This document shows positions 1 through 9,211 of a DNA stretch of 64,000 bases, piece after piece. The notes under the pieces were generated by a model that did not search any database, was not told the DNA's origin, and saw nothing but the letters and a program-made list of their open reading frames with translations. The translations under genes were made by a program, and so were the position numbers. Each line of letters opens with the position of its first letter. The first letter of the stretch is position 1. Origin of the DNA: CAJMGO01 sp900557305 (GTDB lineage Bacteria; Bacillota_I; Bacilli_A; RF39; UBA660); the NCBI GenBank assembly GCA_905212975.1, contig CAJMGO010000005.1:28940-92939 (forward strand), given 5' to 3'.

Positions 1-850
1 CTTCACTAATTTTTTTTAAATTATCTAAAGAAAGAACACTTTGTACTTCTTTTCTATTTTCAGCTTTAACACATTTATTTACTAATGTATCTAATATATC
101 TGTATATCTTCCTTCTTTATTTTGACCAAAATATTTTAATTCATCATTTAGGTTATTAATTTTTGCTTCATTTGTAGTTAAATTAACATCCATTTCAACA
201 TCATAAGAAGAAGCTGTTATTTGATTTAATTGATGCTCTCTTAGTTTTATGTTTCCTGCTTGTGTTACAAGTAAATGTTGTTTATCATGATCCTTTGTAA
301 CATCGGATATTAATATAATATAATATTCTGATTTTTTTTCAATTATTGGATAAATTTTAACTTTAAGCCATCTAACATATTGATAAGAACTATTTCTGTA
401 AGAAAACATTTGACTTACAAATTCACTTTTTTTATTCCAATTTCTTAATTCTTCACTTATTATTGGAAGTGTGAATACTTCTTTTAAAAGTCTTATTGAT
501 TCTTTATTTTCTTTTTCTTTAGATAATTCTTCTTTTTTACCTAAAATATCACATACGTTATCTGTCATATATGTATAATTTTTTGCTTTAACGTCATACA
601 TAATATAAATAGTATCATCATTCATAACAAGTGAATCAAATAATTTTTCTCTATATTTTAATTCTTTTCTTGTCTTACTTCCTTTAAAAAGACTAATTAA
701 ATATACTACAATTATAATAAATACTAAAAGCATAACTATAATCATTTCTATACTTAGATTGTGTATATCAAAATTATTAGTTAAAAAATATATTGCTCCA
801 ACGACAATAAGAATTGCTACAACAGTAAAAATTTCTTTAAATAGTTTCAT
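1..850 (-). CDS. Membrane-anchored PAS-like sensor protein (3' end cut by window)
   Basis: This frame is open from an ATG at 850 to the window edge (283 codons, no stop), so the C-terminus is missing. The ATG is preceded by a GGAGG-type ribosome site. The visible part starts with two hydrophobic segments (about residues 5-24 and 35-55), followed by a soluble region (about 65-190) that looks like a PAS fold: IMYDVKAKNYTYMTDNVCDI, then a long pair of strands around YQYVRWLKVKIYPI. A charged helical region follows. The missing end could carry a GGDEF, kinase or other output domain; that cannot be seen here. It is the last visible gene of the TasA/SipW-like locus and may be cotranscribed with it, 72 bp downstream. 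The PAS call is moderate and function is unknown. Confidence 0.55.
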   Translation of the reverse strand, partial: MKLFKEIFTVVAILIVVGAIYFLTNNFDIHNLSIEMIIVMLLVFIIIVVYLISLFKGSKTRKELKYREKLFDSLVMNDDTIYIMYDVKAKNYTYMTDNVCDILGKKEELSKEKENKESIRLLKEVFTLPIISEELRNWNKKSEFVSQMFSYRNSSYQYVRWLKVKIYPIIEKKSEYYIILISDVTKDHDKQHLLVTQAGNIKLREHQLNQITASSYDVEMDVNLTTNEAKINNLNDELKYFGQNKEGRYTDILDTLVNKCVKAENRKEVQSVLSLDNLKKISE

Positions 851-922
851 ATAAACCTCCTATTATTATATTCATAAAAATTATATCATATCAAAAAAAA
901 GATATCAATAAAATACCCTTTT

Positions 923-1969
923 TTAATCATTTTTTAGTATATATTTATACATTATGTTATTCTGTATAATTATAAATTCACCTAAATAATTTGGCCTTAT
1001 TTCATAAAATACTACAGGTAAATGTAATTCTTCTTGAATACTTATTAAATCACTTATACTTTTTACAAAAACTACTTCATAACCTCTGTCATTTACTTTT
1101 TTATCTAATTCTGATACAACATTACCAAAATTTCTTAATATTTTATTTAATTTTAAATTATATTTATTTTTCTTTCTAATATTAAATATTGGTTTATATA
1201 GTATTAAAAAAGATAATACTGAAATAATTAAAATTGAAATGGGCGTTAATATGCTTTTAATATTAAATTGATTTACAATACCTAGGTTATCTAAAATTGT
1301 ACCATTGTATACTGAATCATATTTTTTTTCTATGGAAAATGCTTGAGAACCATATGGAATTTGTAATAAGATTTTATCAGTGTATTCTATTTTATTTCCA
1401 TTATAAAGACCTGTTATTTTTATTGCCATATAAACATCCATATTAAAGGATACATTCATATTAAATTGTCTTTTAAATTGATCAACTTCTTTTTTTAGTT
1501 CAGGATAGTTTATAGTTATATTATCAGTTATATCAAAATTATCTTTTTGAATTATTTCTTTTGATATATTATTTTTATATTTTACTTCTTTATTCCATAC
1601 TTCCTTGTTACTTGAATCAGATAAGTATATTGCTTTTAATTCACCGATTATACTATAATTATATTTTAAATTTGTAATTTTATCTGCTTTATAATTATAT
1701 GTAAAATTAACATCAATATTTTTTACTAAATCTGATATATATGTTTTATTTTCCCCTTGTTTATTATCGTTAATAAAGGAATTTTCATATAAGTTAACAG
1801 TATAATTTATATTTTTATTTATATTATAAGAATAAATAGGAATTTTTCTTTTATTGTTACTTTTTACTAGTACATAAATAATATAAAGAGATGATATTAA
1901 AAAGGAACCAATTATAATTGATAAAAGACTAAATCTTACCCATTTTTTTAAATATCTTTTTCTTTCCAT
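923..1969 (-). CDS. DUF5305-like membrane protein of the SipW/TasA locus
   Basis: A 348-aa protein with an N-terminal TM segment (about 13-35), a beta-rich extracellular region of about 200 residues, a second TM (about 240-262) and a cytoplasmic tail of about 85 residues. This layout, and its place directly after a SipW-type signal peptidase, match the DUF5305 family, which is commonly found beside SipW-type peptidases in Firmicutes. The family has no known biochemical role. The start ATG has a GAGGTGAT ribosome site. It begins 12 bp after the peptidase gene stop, so the two are very likely one transcript. The family call rests on topology and context, not on a search. Confidence 0.6.
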   Translation of the reverse strand: MERKRYLKKWVRFSLLSIIIGSFLISSLYIIYVLVKSNNKRKIPIYSYNINKNINYTVNLYENSFINDNKQGENKTYISDLVKNIDVNFTYNYKADKITNLKYNYSIIGELKAIYLSDSSNKEVWNKEVKYKNNISKEIIQKDNFDITDNITINYPELKKEVDQFKRQFNMNVSFNMDVYMAIKITGLYNGNKIEYTDKILLQIPYGSQAFSIEKKYDSVYNGTILDNLGIVNQFNIKSILTPISILIISVLSFLILYKPIFNIRKKNKYNLKLNKILRNFGNVVSELDKKVNDRGYEVVFVKSISDLISIQEELHLPVVFYEIRPNYLGEFIIIQNNIMYKYILKND

Positions 1970-1981
1970 ATTATCACCTCG

Positions 1982-3118
1982 TTACTTTTTATTTATTAAT
2001 TCTTTAAAATATACGCTTGGATATCCAATTTTAGGTATAGAAAACTTTACTTTACCTAAAACTTGCTTTTTTTCTACATCTTTGTTATCTTGCGTATTGT
2101 TATTATCCCCTTTAGTTATAAATGTAAGTTTATTATCTACTTTATTTATTTTGATTATTCTATGTATTATAGATGTGTTAGATATTTTATATTCAATAAC
2201 ATCATTTTCTTTTAATGATTCAATATCGTTGTCATTTAGTTTTTCAATAATAACTATATCCCCTCTTGCAAATACATTTTTCATACTGTTGGACATTATT
2301 ACAACTGGTTTATAATGTAAAAATCCAGCAAAAAAACTAATAATTATCGCAATAAAAATACCTATGATAATGTTTTTGATATATAAAAATTTATTTATAT
2401 AATTATCACTTGTTTCATTCTTTTCATTTATTCTTTTGATAAAAATAAATATAATAAAAGGAATTATAACATCAAATAATGCTTTATAGAACCAATTAAG
2501 ATTAGGTACTATAGGTAATAATATTTGAAATAAACAAATTGGAATTCTGTATATTAAACATGTTTTATAATCTGTTTTGAGTGTTAAATAATTCATAAGC
2601 AAATTAAGTACAATAGAAGGAATTATAACAGAACAGATATATTTAAATAAAGAAGAAGTATTAATTAAAGTAAATAAATTTATATCTATAATACTAAATA
2701 TAAATAAAGTATAAATAAATATGAATTTACTTCTTCTTGAATTATTTAATATATTATATCTTATCAATTCTCGAGATATAAGAACCATTAATATACTAAA
2801 AATATTTTTAATTATTGTATTTAAATTATAAAAATTAATATTTTTACTATACCCAAATATAATTCCACTTAAAAAGTAAATCATAAGATATGTAATTATT
2901 ATTATAAATGTAATTTGATAATTATCTTGTATTACTCTTTTTTTTATATTAAATTTCTTATTAATTAAAACTGTAATAATTGAAAAAACTATCCAAAATA
3001 TTGGAATTATATACTGTATAAATATATTAGATAATAAATTAAAACAACTGTAATAAAATATAATAAATAAAGTTATTATATTTATATATATAAGGCTTAA
3101 CTTATCAATTTTTTTCAT
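1982..3118 (-). CDS. SipW-type (S26B) signal peptidase with multi-pass N-terminus
   Basis: The 378-aa protein carries its peptidase domain only in the last 110 residues. Catalytic Ser278 lies in the box SNSMKN, then RGDIVII, His319 in IIHRIIKI (His instead of the Lys of bacterial-type LepB, as in SipW/ER-type enzymes) and a GDNN box at 337-340. Upstream are about eight hydrophobic segments (residues 9-268), whereas a usual SipW is about 190 aa with two TM segments. The N-terminal half includes SRELIRY, faintly reminiscent of CPBP membrane proteases, but I do not claim that. The likely substrate is the TasA/CalY-like protein encoded 80 bp upstream. The peptidase call is firm; the role of the multi-pass half is unknown. 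Confidence 0.85.
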   Translation of the reverse strand: MKKIDKLSLIYINIITLFIIFYYSCFNLLSNIFIQYIIPIFWIVFSIITVLINKKFNIKKRVIQDNYQITFIIIITYLMIYFLSGIIFGYSKNINFYNLNTIIKNIFSILMVLISRELIRYNILNNSRRSKFIFIYTLFIFSIIDINLFTLINTSSLFKYICSVIIPSIVLNLLMNYLTLKTDYKTCLIYRIPICLFQILLPIVPNLNWFYKALFDVIIPFIIFIFIKRINEKNETSDNYINKFLYIKNIIIGIFIAIIISFFAGFLHYKPVVIMSNSMKNVFARGDIVIIEKLNDNDIESLKENDVIEYKISNTSIIHRIIKINKVDNKLTFITKGDNNNTQDNKDVEKKQVLGKVKFSIPKIGYPSVYFKELINKK

Positions 3119-3198
3119 ATAATTAACTTCTCCTTATTTAAAAAAATAAGTTATACTTTAAAATTTATTAACCTAAATTTCAAAGATAACCTATTTAA

Positions 3199-3756
3199 TT
3201 ACGCAATTTTTTGTGAATAATCAAAATAAATTGTTCCATTTTTTTGAGTAACACTTGTATTTTTTGTAGAAATGCTTTTATCCCATTCGATAGTTACTCT
3301 AAATGTTTGAGTGCCAGTTACTTTATTGATATCAGCCTCACCATTAACAGGTTGTCCAGTTACAGGATCAATTCTTTCAACATACCATTTTATATAAGCT
3401 GGTTCTGTTTCATTAATGGTATCTACACCTGTTATACCGTTAAATGTTGCGTCAATTGTTCCAGTGTTTTGAACTACTAGTTCATATACAACTTTTGAAC
3501 CAGGTGAATTTAAACTTACGTTAAATGAAGCTGCAGTACCACTAACATTTGGTAGTGCATTTTCTACATAATCTGTTGATTCACTTTCAACAATATTAAT
3601 TGATTTAAAATCAATATTCCATGTTGCATTTCCACTACTAGATGTTCCAGTTACAGTTAAATTAGCGGATAATGCTGCATAACCTACTGCCATAACTGAT
3701 ATAGCTGCTACTAATACAATAGTAACAACGCTCATTACTTTTGTACTTTTTTTCAT
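3199..3756 (-). CDS. TasA/CalY-like secreted protein with SipW-dependent signal peptide
   Basis: A 185-aa protein with a signal peptide of the SipW-dependent class: a Lys-rich start (MKKSTKVMS), a hydrophobic core VVTIVLVAAISVMAVGYAA, then a Ser/Thr/Gly-rich beta protein (LSANLTVTGTSSSGNATWNI). The mature part alternates short strands and has no Cys, as in the TasA/CalY/camelysin group, which forms extracellular fibres or surface layers. It is the first gene of a locus with its presumed processing peptidase. A good promoter (3792-3820) and a GAGG ribosome site precede it. Fibre formation is inference from the family. Confidence 0.75.
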   Translation of the reverse strand: MKKSTKVMSVVTIVLVAAISVMAVGYAALSANLTVTGTSSSGNATWNIDFKSINIVESESTDYVENALPNVSGTAASFNVSLNSPGSKVVYELVVQNTGTIDATFNGITGVDTINETEPAYIKWYVERIDPVTGQPVNGEADINKVTGTQTFRVTIEWDKSISTKNTSVTQKNGTIYFDYSQKIA

Positions 3757-3791
3757 ATATATATCCTCTACTTTCCTATTCTTATATTATT

Positions 3792-3820
3792 AGAATATCA
3801 CAATATTATTTTTTTTACAA
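3792..3820 (-). promoter_or_regulatory. Predicted sigma-A promoter of the TasA-like locus
   Basis: Minus-strand TTGTAA, 17-bp spacer, TATTCT, 36 bp upstream of the TasA-like start. Confidence 0.5.
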
Positions 3821-3840
3821 TAACTTTACAAAAAAAGTAA

Positions 3841-4278
3841 CTATTTCAAGCTACTTTTAATCATCCATAATTCTTTTTCAAAAAATTTTAAATTTTCGTT
3901 TAACATACTTGATGTATAAAAATCATTCATCTTGTTGAAGTACTCTATTAAATCAGTTGTATAAAGTGAAAGATATGAAAAATCATTTTGTACAACATCT
4001 AAAACTTGATTTCCAGTATAATCTTGACTAATCATTGATTTTATTTGAGATTTGTTTTCCATTTCTTTTAATGAAGTAATTGGAAATCCTTCTTTCATTT
4101 TTATTCTTTCAGCAACATTATCATACATAGTTGATATTGTGTCATAAAACTCCATCATTTTTTTATGAAGACCATAAAATGATGAACCTACTATGTTAAA
4201 ATGCATATTATATAAATTGTTAATTTCAACTTTTAGGTTTGACATATAATCATTAAGTGCTTCAATTTGCTCATTCAT
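3841..4278 (-). CDS. dps: Dps-family ferritin-like protein
   Basis: A 145-aa four-helix protein with the full Dps inter-subunit ferroxidase set: His26 (NMHFN), His38 (GLHKK), Asp53 and Glu57 (DNVAER). The spacing of 12, 15 and 4 residues is the same as in E. coli Dps. Dps oligomers oxidise and store iron with peroxide and protect DNA. The family is usually 145-170 aa, so the gene is full length. No Lys-rich DNA-binding tail is present, so it may act in iron and peroxide detoxification only. A GGGTGAT ribosome site precedes the ATG. It is transcribed towards the TasA-like gene, which has its own promoter. Confidence 0.85.
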   Translation of the reverse strand: MNEQIEALNDYMSNLKVEINNLYNMHFNIVGSSFYGLHKKMMEFYDTISTMYDNVAERIKMKEGFPITSLKEMENKSQIKSMISQDYTGNQVLDVVQNDFSYLSLYTTDLIEYFNKMNDFYTSSMLNENLKFFEKELWMIKSSLK

Positions 4279-4319
4279 TTAAATCACCCAAAATATTATA
4301 TGTATTAAATTATAGAATG

Positions 4320-5660
4320 CTATTTCAATTTATTTATTAAATTATTAAATTCATTTTCTATCCTATGAAGCTCTTCTTCAGTTGTTGCTTCATATCTTAC
4401 AGTAAGATTTGGGCCTGTATTAGAACATCTAATTAAAGCCCATGAATTAGGCATTTCTACTCTTACACCATCTATTGTAACTATTTTATATTCTTTAGAA
4501 ATAGAATACTTTTTAACTTCATCAACTATTTTGAATTTATTTTCATCTGTAACAGCAATTTTTATTTCATTAGTTGAATAATATTTATTTATATTTTCTA
4601 AATGTTCACTTATTGTTTTGTCTGATAATGATAAAATTTCAATCATTCTAAGTCCTGCATAAATTCCATCATCAAAACCTAGCCATTTGTCTTTAAACCA
4701 TAAATGTCCTGAATATTCACCTGCAAATTCATAATTTTCTGTATTTATTTTCATATTCATATATGAATTTCCTGTCCTATACATTTCATGAGTAAATCCT
4801 AATTTATCTAATTCATCTATTAAACTTCTTGAACATTTTACATCATAAAGTGCTCTTTTTTCTTTTAATTTCAGATTTCTATAATATATAATCATAGCTA
4901 AATCAATTGTTATATATTCACCATTGTTAAGAACAAAGCCAACTCTATCAGCATCTCCATCAATTCCAATTCCTAAATCACTATTTGTTTCAACTACTTT
5001 CTTTTTTAATTGTTCCATATTTTCTTCAACACTTGGATCTGGGTGATGATTTGGAAAATTCCCATCACTATCGCAATTTATAAATATTGCGTCAATATTA
5101 AACATTGAAACAATTTCTTTTATTATTATAGAACCTGTACCATTTCCGCAATCAAATACACACTTTATTTTTTTATTACCTAAATTAACGCTTTTTTTTA
5201 TTTCATCTAAGTATTCTTTTTTTATATCATAATATTCTAGAATTCCAAGCCCTTCTGTATATATTTTCTTTTTTACAAAATCTCTAAATTCATATATATA
5301 TTTTCCATAAGCATTTCCCATTAAATCAAATGATATTTTAAATCCATTATATTCTTTTGGATTATGTGATGCAGTTATCATAATACCATTTTTAATTTTT
5401 AACTTTTTTTTAGCATAATAGTACATTGGAGTAGTTACTAATCCTAAATCAATTACATTTATACCTGTTTCTAATAATCCTTTGATTAAGCCATCATTTA
5501 GTTCTGGAGATGACAATCTGTTATCATGACCTACTATGACTTTTTTTTCATCAATATATGTACCAAAGCTTTTTCCAATCATATATGCTTTATCAAAGTC
5601 TAAATCTACTCCATATATTCCTCTAATATCATATTCTCTAAAAATACTATCATTTATCAT
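4320..5660 (-). CDS. manB: Phosphomannomutase/phosphoglucomutase
   Basis: A 446-aa alpha-D-phosphohexomutase interconverting hexose 6- and 1-phosphates for sugar nucleotide and envelope glycan synthesis. All four domain signatures are present: FREYDIRG at the N-terminus, the phosphoserine loop TASHNP, the metal loop DGDADR, the sugar-recognition EYSGH, and the C-terminal phosphate loop RYEAT. The length fits the bacterial PMM/PGM group. Substrate choice (mannose or glucose) cannot be told from sequence, so the symbol is tentative. The start has an AGGAG site and lies 15 bp after the xerD stop, suggesting co-transcription. Confidence 0.85.
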   Translation of the reverse strand: MINDSIFREYDIRGIYGVDLDFDKAYMIGKSFGTYIDEKKVIVGHDNRLSSPELNDGLIKGLLETGINVIDLGLVTTPMYYYAKKKLKIKNGIMITASHNPKEYNGFKISFDLMGNAYGKYIYEFRDFVKKKIYTEGLGILEYYDIKKEYLDEIKKSVNLGNKKIKCVFDCGNGTGSIIIKEIVSMFNIDAIFINCDSDGNFPNHHPDPSVEENMEQLKKKVVETNSDLGIGIDGDADRVGFVLNNGEYITIDLAMIIYYRNLKLKEKRALYDVKCSRSLIDELDKLGFTHEMYRTGNSYMNMKINTENYEFAGEYSGHLWFKDKWLGFDDGIYAGLRMIEILSLSDKTISEHLENINKYYSTNEIKIAVTDENKFKIVDEVKKYSISKEYKIVTIDGVRVEMPNSWALIRCSNTGPNLTVRYEATTEEELHRIENEFNNLINKLK

Positions 5661-5675
5661 ATTAATTAACTCCTT

Positions 5676-6545
5676 TCATGCATGAGGATGATATTCTTTA
5701 TAATTTTCCTCTACAAATTTTCTTGAAATATTTGTATATATTTGTGTTGTACTTATATTTTCGTGTCCAAGTAACTCTTGTATACTTCTTAAATCTGCTC
5801 CATTTTCTAACATATGTGTTGCAAAAGAATGTCTCAATGTATGCGGAGAGAAATCTGTTTTTATATCTTTTTGAAGAGCAATCTTTTTAATTATTTCAAA
5901 AAAGCATTGTCTAGTCATTTTGTCACTTCTATTACTCAAAAATAAATAATTACTCTGTTTACCTTTTAAAAGTTCATTTCTATATAATTCAGTATATAAT
6001 TTTAAATATTTTAAGGCACAATCACCTATTGGAATAATTCTTTCTTTTTTTCCTTTTCCCATAACAATTAACGTACAATTTTCAAAACTAATATTTTCTT
6101 GTTTTAAATTTATAAGTTCACTTATTCTAAGACCTGTTGCATACATAAGTTCAAGCATTGCTTTGTTTCTATAATCATATTTGTCTTTTAAATTGATATC
6201 TAGCAACTTATCTACTTCTTCTATGGATAATACCTTTGGAAGTGATTTTTTTAACTTTGGCATATCAATATTTTCCATCGGATTTTTTTTAATATTATTT
6301 TCAATTTCCATATATTTATAAAAACTTCTTAAAACTGTTATATTGTGAGCAATAGTACGATCAGACTCGTTCTTTTTTAAATATTCGATATACTTTAATA
6401 TATCTTCTTTCAATACTTTTTCCAAATCTTTATTGCTAAAAAGGTAAAAATTTGTAAGATCATTTTCATATGATTCTTTTGTATTTATACTATATTTTTT
6501 GTCAATTATTAAGTAATCTAAAAAATCTTTTATATAATCATTCAT
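5676..6545 (-). CDS. xerD: XerD-like tyrosine recombinase
   Basis: A 289-aa recombinase with an N-terminal SAM-like core-binding domain (about 1-90) and a C-terminal catalytic domain containing the full set: Arg in ATGLRISEL, Lys in GKGKKERII, the HTLRHSFATH box, His in LLGHENI, and Tyr in QIYTNIS near the end. Xer recombinases resolve chromosome dimers at dif with FtsK. The length and clean core match Xer rather than phage integrases, which carry an arm-binding domain. XerC and XerD cannot be separated by eye. No dif site was found in the window. Confidence 0.85.
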   Translation of the reverse strand: MNDYIKDFLDYLIIDKKYSINTKESYENDLTNFYLFSNKDLEKVLKEDILKYIEYLKKNESDRTIAHNITVLRSFYKYMEIENNIKKNPMENIDMPKLKKSLPKVLSIEEVDKLLDINLKDKYDYRNKAMLELMYATGLRISELINLKQENISFENCTLIVMGKGKKERIIPIGDCALKYLKLYTELYRNELLKGKQSNYLFLSNRSDKMTRQCFFEIIKKIALQKDIKTDFSPHTLRHSFATHMLENGADLRSIQELLGHENISTTQIYTNISRKFVEENYKEYHPHA

Positions 6546-6580
6546 ATTTCACCTATCTTCTTTAAATATTATACATTTTA

Positions 6581-6609
6581 AAAGAAAAAACTTCAATATC
6601 ATTGAAGTT
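6581..6609 (-). terminator. Rho-independent terminator after ddl
   Basis: A perfect 9-bp stem AACTTCAAT/ATTGAAGTT with a 3-nt loop, then a T-rich run on the minus strand. Confidence 0.75.
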
Positions 6610-6621
6610 ATATTTACATTA

Positions 6622-7830
6622 TTATTTTATTCCATTTAATTTTTTACATCCCTTTGAACCACTATAAGAACTTAGTACATTAGATTCAAATGATGATATT
6701 TTTTTGCTTTTGTTTTTATAATCTTTTATAGAATAATTAATTAAGTTATCAAGTAGTGTTTTATATTCGATACCTTTTGGTTTGAACATATAAAACGCTA
6801 AACTACCTGGGATTGTATTTGGCTCATTTACATATACTTTCCCTTGCTTTTTATCAATTAAAAAATCTATACGAGCGACTCCAGATAAATTAAGTGCTCT
6901 AAATGTTTTTAAAGAAAGATCTTCTACTTCTTTTATTAATTTATTATCTATATTAGCAGGAATATTAAATGAACTATTTGACATATTTCCTTTATTTGAT
7001 AATCCTTTACCACCTTTTAATTTTCCTTTACCACCACTCAAATATTTATCTTGAAATGTTAAAAAATCATTATTAGTTAACATTTCAGCAGTAAGTGATA
7101 CTTCTTGATTTTCATAGTTTCCTAAAACAGCACAATCTACTTCTACTAAATCTTGAATCATTTCTTCAACTACTATTTTTGTTTCATATTTAATAGCTTC
7201 GTTTATTGCACTATCTAATCCTTTTTTGTCTTTTACAACTGTTATACCTACACTACTTCCAAGACAAGCTGGTTTAATAATCACAGGATATCCTAATTTT
7301 TCAATATTTTTAATTATTTCATCCTTTTTATTTATATATTCATAGTCATAAAACCATGTATATTTTGGTACTGAAATATTGTTTGATTCTAAAACTTGTT
7401 TTAAAACTACTTTATCTTGCCCTAAAGCGGAACCAAGTACGTTTGATCCAACATATGGAATTCCAATAGAATCTAAATATCCTTGTAGTGAACCATCTTC
7501 AGCACCTTTACCATGTACTATTGGAAATGCAAGATCTAATGTTGCTACAGTTCTTCTGAATAATTTGTTAATTGTCTGTAATTGAAATTTACCACTATTA
7601 TTTACAAGAGCAACTTTTTTTGCATATTTCTTTAAATCATTAAAATTTTTATATATATCGATATCCATAAGCATTTTTCCTGTATACCATGTTCTATCTT
7701 TAGATATATATATTGGAATAATATCATATTTATTTTGATCCATATTTTCCATAGCTTGTACAGCAGTTATGATACTTACCTCATGTTCTACTGTATCACC
7801 ACCAAAAATCACACCTAATTGTATTTTCAT
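6622..7830 (-). CDS. ddl: D-alanine--D-alanine ligase
   Basis: A 402-aa ATP-grasp ligase making D-Ala-D-Ala for peptidoglycan. Visible motifs are LGVIFGGDTVEHEVS, HGKGAEDGSLQGYL, the ATP-grasp PVIIKPACLGSSVGI, RIDFLID and VNEPNTIPGSLAFYM. I place the start at 7830, not at the upstream in-frame ATG at 7863: 7830 has a GGAGATGA ribosome site at good spacing and begins with the family-typical MKIQLGVIFGG. An insertion rich in Lys and Gly follows KYLSGG (about residues 265-290), where many Ddl enzymes have a short loop. It shows that the cell makes a wall. The gene overlaps no other with this start. Confidence 0.93.
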   Translation of the reverse strand: MKIQLGVIFGGDTVEHEVSIITAVQAMENMDQNKYDIIPIYISKDRTWYTGKMLMDIDIYKNFNDLKKYAKKVALVNNSGKFQLQTINKLFRRTVATLDLAFPIVHGKGAEDGSLQGYLDSIGIPYVGSNVLGSALGQDKVVLKQVLESNNISVPKYTWFYDYEYINKKDEIIKNIEKLGYPVIIKPACLGSSVGITVVKDKKGLDSAINEAIKYETKIVVEEMIQDLVEVDCAVLGNYENQEVSLTAEMLTNNDFLTFQDKYLSGGKGKLKGGKGLSNKGNMSNSSFNIPANIDNKLIKEVEDLSLKTFRALNLSGVARIDFLIDKKQGKVYVNEPNTIPGSLAFYMFKPKGIEYKTLLDNLINYSIKDYKNKSKKISSFESNVLSSYSGSKGCKKLNGIK

Positions 7831-7846
7831 AAAAATCATCTCCACA

Positions 7847-8563
7847 TCATTTAAAAAATTCATTTAATATTCTAATTAATTGATCTAGTCTTTCTAGATA
7901 AGCATAATGAGTACATCCTTCAAAAACTATAAGCCCAGAATCCTTTATTAATTTTTCTAACAATTTTCCATCACTTACAGGCACACATTCATCATTATCT
8001 CCCCATATTATAAGAGTCGGACAAGTAATTTTTTTTACATCTTCAGTAATGTCTAAATTTACGTGTTTTACTAAAATTTCTCTCATTATGCCACTTGCAT
8101 TTTTGTAATCAGTTGATCCAATATGTTTTTTAGCAAATTCTTCTAATTTGTTTAATCCTGGTACTTTTTTTAATTTTTTTAGAACCTTTGTCCTAATATT
8201 TATTTTGTTTTCCTTTGATTTAAAAGGACTTGCTAAAAGGACTAATTTTTCTACTTTATATTTTGATGCATAAGCAAGTGCTATTTTTCCACCAAAAGAA
8301 TGTCCAATTAAAATTATATTTTTAATTTCTAAATTTGAAATTAAGTCATGAACTAAATTAGCATAATCATATATAGAAAGAACTGTATCAGGCTCTTTAC
8401 TTTTTCCAAAACCTGGTAAATCTATTATTAAAACATCTTCATCAAGTTTGTCACCAATAAACTTCATCATTTCTATATTTTGACCCCAGCCATGTAACAT
8501 TACTATTGTTCTGTTTTTATTATTGCCATATCTTATATAGTTTATGTCTTTAAATGTAATCAT
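7847..8563 (-). CDS. Alpha/beta hydrolase
   Basis: A 238-aa alpha/beta-fold hydrolase. The oxyanion segment VMLHGWGQN is followed by the nucleophile elbow IGHSFGGK (Ser about 94). The acid is probably Asp in IIWGDNDECVP, and the catalytic His is in GCTHYAYLE. A helical cap lies between residues 115 and 165. The substrate cannot be predicted; the family spans esterases, lipases and MenH-like enzymes. It lies 17 bp upstream of ddl and probably shares its transcript. The start is ATG with an AAGGTGAG ribosome site. Confidence 0.8.
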   Translation of the reverse strand: MITFKDINYIRYGNNKNRTIVMLHGWGQNIEMMKFIGDKLDEDVLIIDLPGFGKSKEPDTVLSIYDYANLVHDLISNLEIKNIILIGHSFGGKIALAYASKYKVEKLVLLASPFKSKENKINIRTKVLKKLKKVPGLNKLEEFAKKHIGSTDYKNASGIMREILVKHVNLDITEDVKKITCPTLIIWGDNDECVPVSDGKLLEKLIKDSGLIVFEGCTHYAYLERLDQLIRILNEFFK

Positions 8564-8640
8564 CTTCTCACCTTGAATTTAATTATATCATTTTTTTACA
8601 TTAAAATAAATTATTAACTTAAAACTTTACATATTTTAAT

Positions 8641-8664
8641 AAAAAAAAGTGAATAATCACTTTA
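8641..8664 (-). terminator. Terminator after khpA
   Basis: Stem AAAGTGA/TCACTTT followed by eight T on the minus strand; it overlaps the khpA stop codon. Confidence 0.65.
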
Positions 8665-8904
8665 AAATGAATCAAAATTAATTTTCACTTTTTTTAAACT
8701 ATTCGAATAAGCTGCAGCCTGCACGATTGTTCTTATTGAATTAGCTATAATTCCATTTTTTCCAATAATTAATCCCATATCTTTTTCATCAACTAAAACT
8801 TCAATTGAAGTATAATCATCTTCTTCATATTTTCTAATAGCCAATGAATCTTTATTGTTAATAATTTTTGTTACTAAAAATTCTACCAATTCTTCTATTT
8901 TCAT
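8662..8904 (-). CDS. khpA: KH-domain RNA-binding protein KhpA
   Basis: An 80-aa single type II KH domain with the GXXG loop in LIIGKNGIIANSIRTIVQ. KhpA (YlqC) forms dimers with KhpB/EloR and binds RNA in low-GC Gram-positives, with effects on cell elongation. Its place just after rpsP (2-bp gap) is the conserved order ffh-rpsP-khpA. The AGGTAA ribosome site lies over the rpsP stop, suggesting translational coupling. The usual next genes (rimM, trmD, rplS) are about 15 kb away, so the classical cluster has been split. Confidence 0.9.
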   Translation of the reverse strand: MKIEELVEFLVTKIINNKDSLAIRKYEEDDYTSIEVLVDEKDMGLIIGKNGIIANSIRTIVQAAAYSNSLKKVKINFDSF

Positions 8905-8906
8905 AA

Positions 8907-9185
8907 TTATTTACCTGCTTTTTGTTTTGATTCATGAAATTTTTTCATAATACCTTGTTTGCTTAGTAAATCTCTTACGGTATCAGTTGGTTGAGCACCA
9001 TTAGATAACCATTTTTGAGCTTTATCTTCGTCTACTGAAATTGTAGCTGGTTCTGTTGTTGGATTATAGTATCCAATATCTTCTATACTTCTTCCATCTC
9101 TTGGAAATTTAGAATCTGCAGCAACAATACGATAAAATGGTGCTTTTTTCTTTCCCATTCTTTTTAATCTTAATTTAACTGCCAT
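8907..9185 (-). CDS. rpsP: 30S ribosomal protein S16
   Basis: A 92-aa S16 with the usual start MAVKLRLKRMGKKKAPFYRI and the conserved DSKFPRDGR and IGYYNP. The in-frame upstream ATG at 9221 would add 12 atypical residues; the ATG at 9185 has a GGAGG site 8 nt upstream and is chosen. S16 assembles early on 16S rRNA. The gene leads a short operon with khpA and has its own strong promoter at 9212-9240. Confidence 0.95.
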   Translation of the reverse strand: MAVKLRLKRMGKKKAPFYRIVAADSKFPRDGRSIEDIGYYNPTTEPATISVDEDKAQKWLSNGAQPTDTVRDLLSKQGIMKKFHESKQKAGK

Positions 9186-9211
9186 TTGTAATCCCTCCAT
9201 TTCGTATTTAA

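Noticed and set aside
5676..6545. Tyrosine recombinase as integrase of the tRNA-Met element
   Set aside because: It has the short Xer form without an arm-binding domain, lies 13 kb away and is placed among housekeeping genes.
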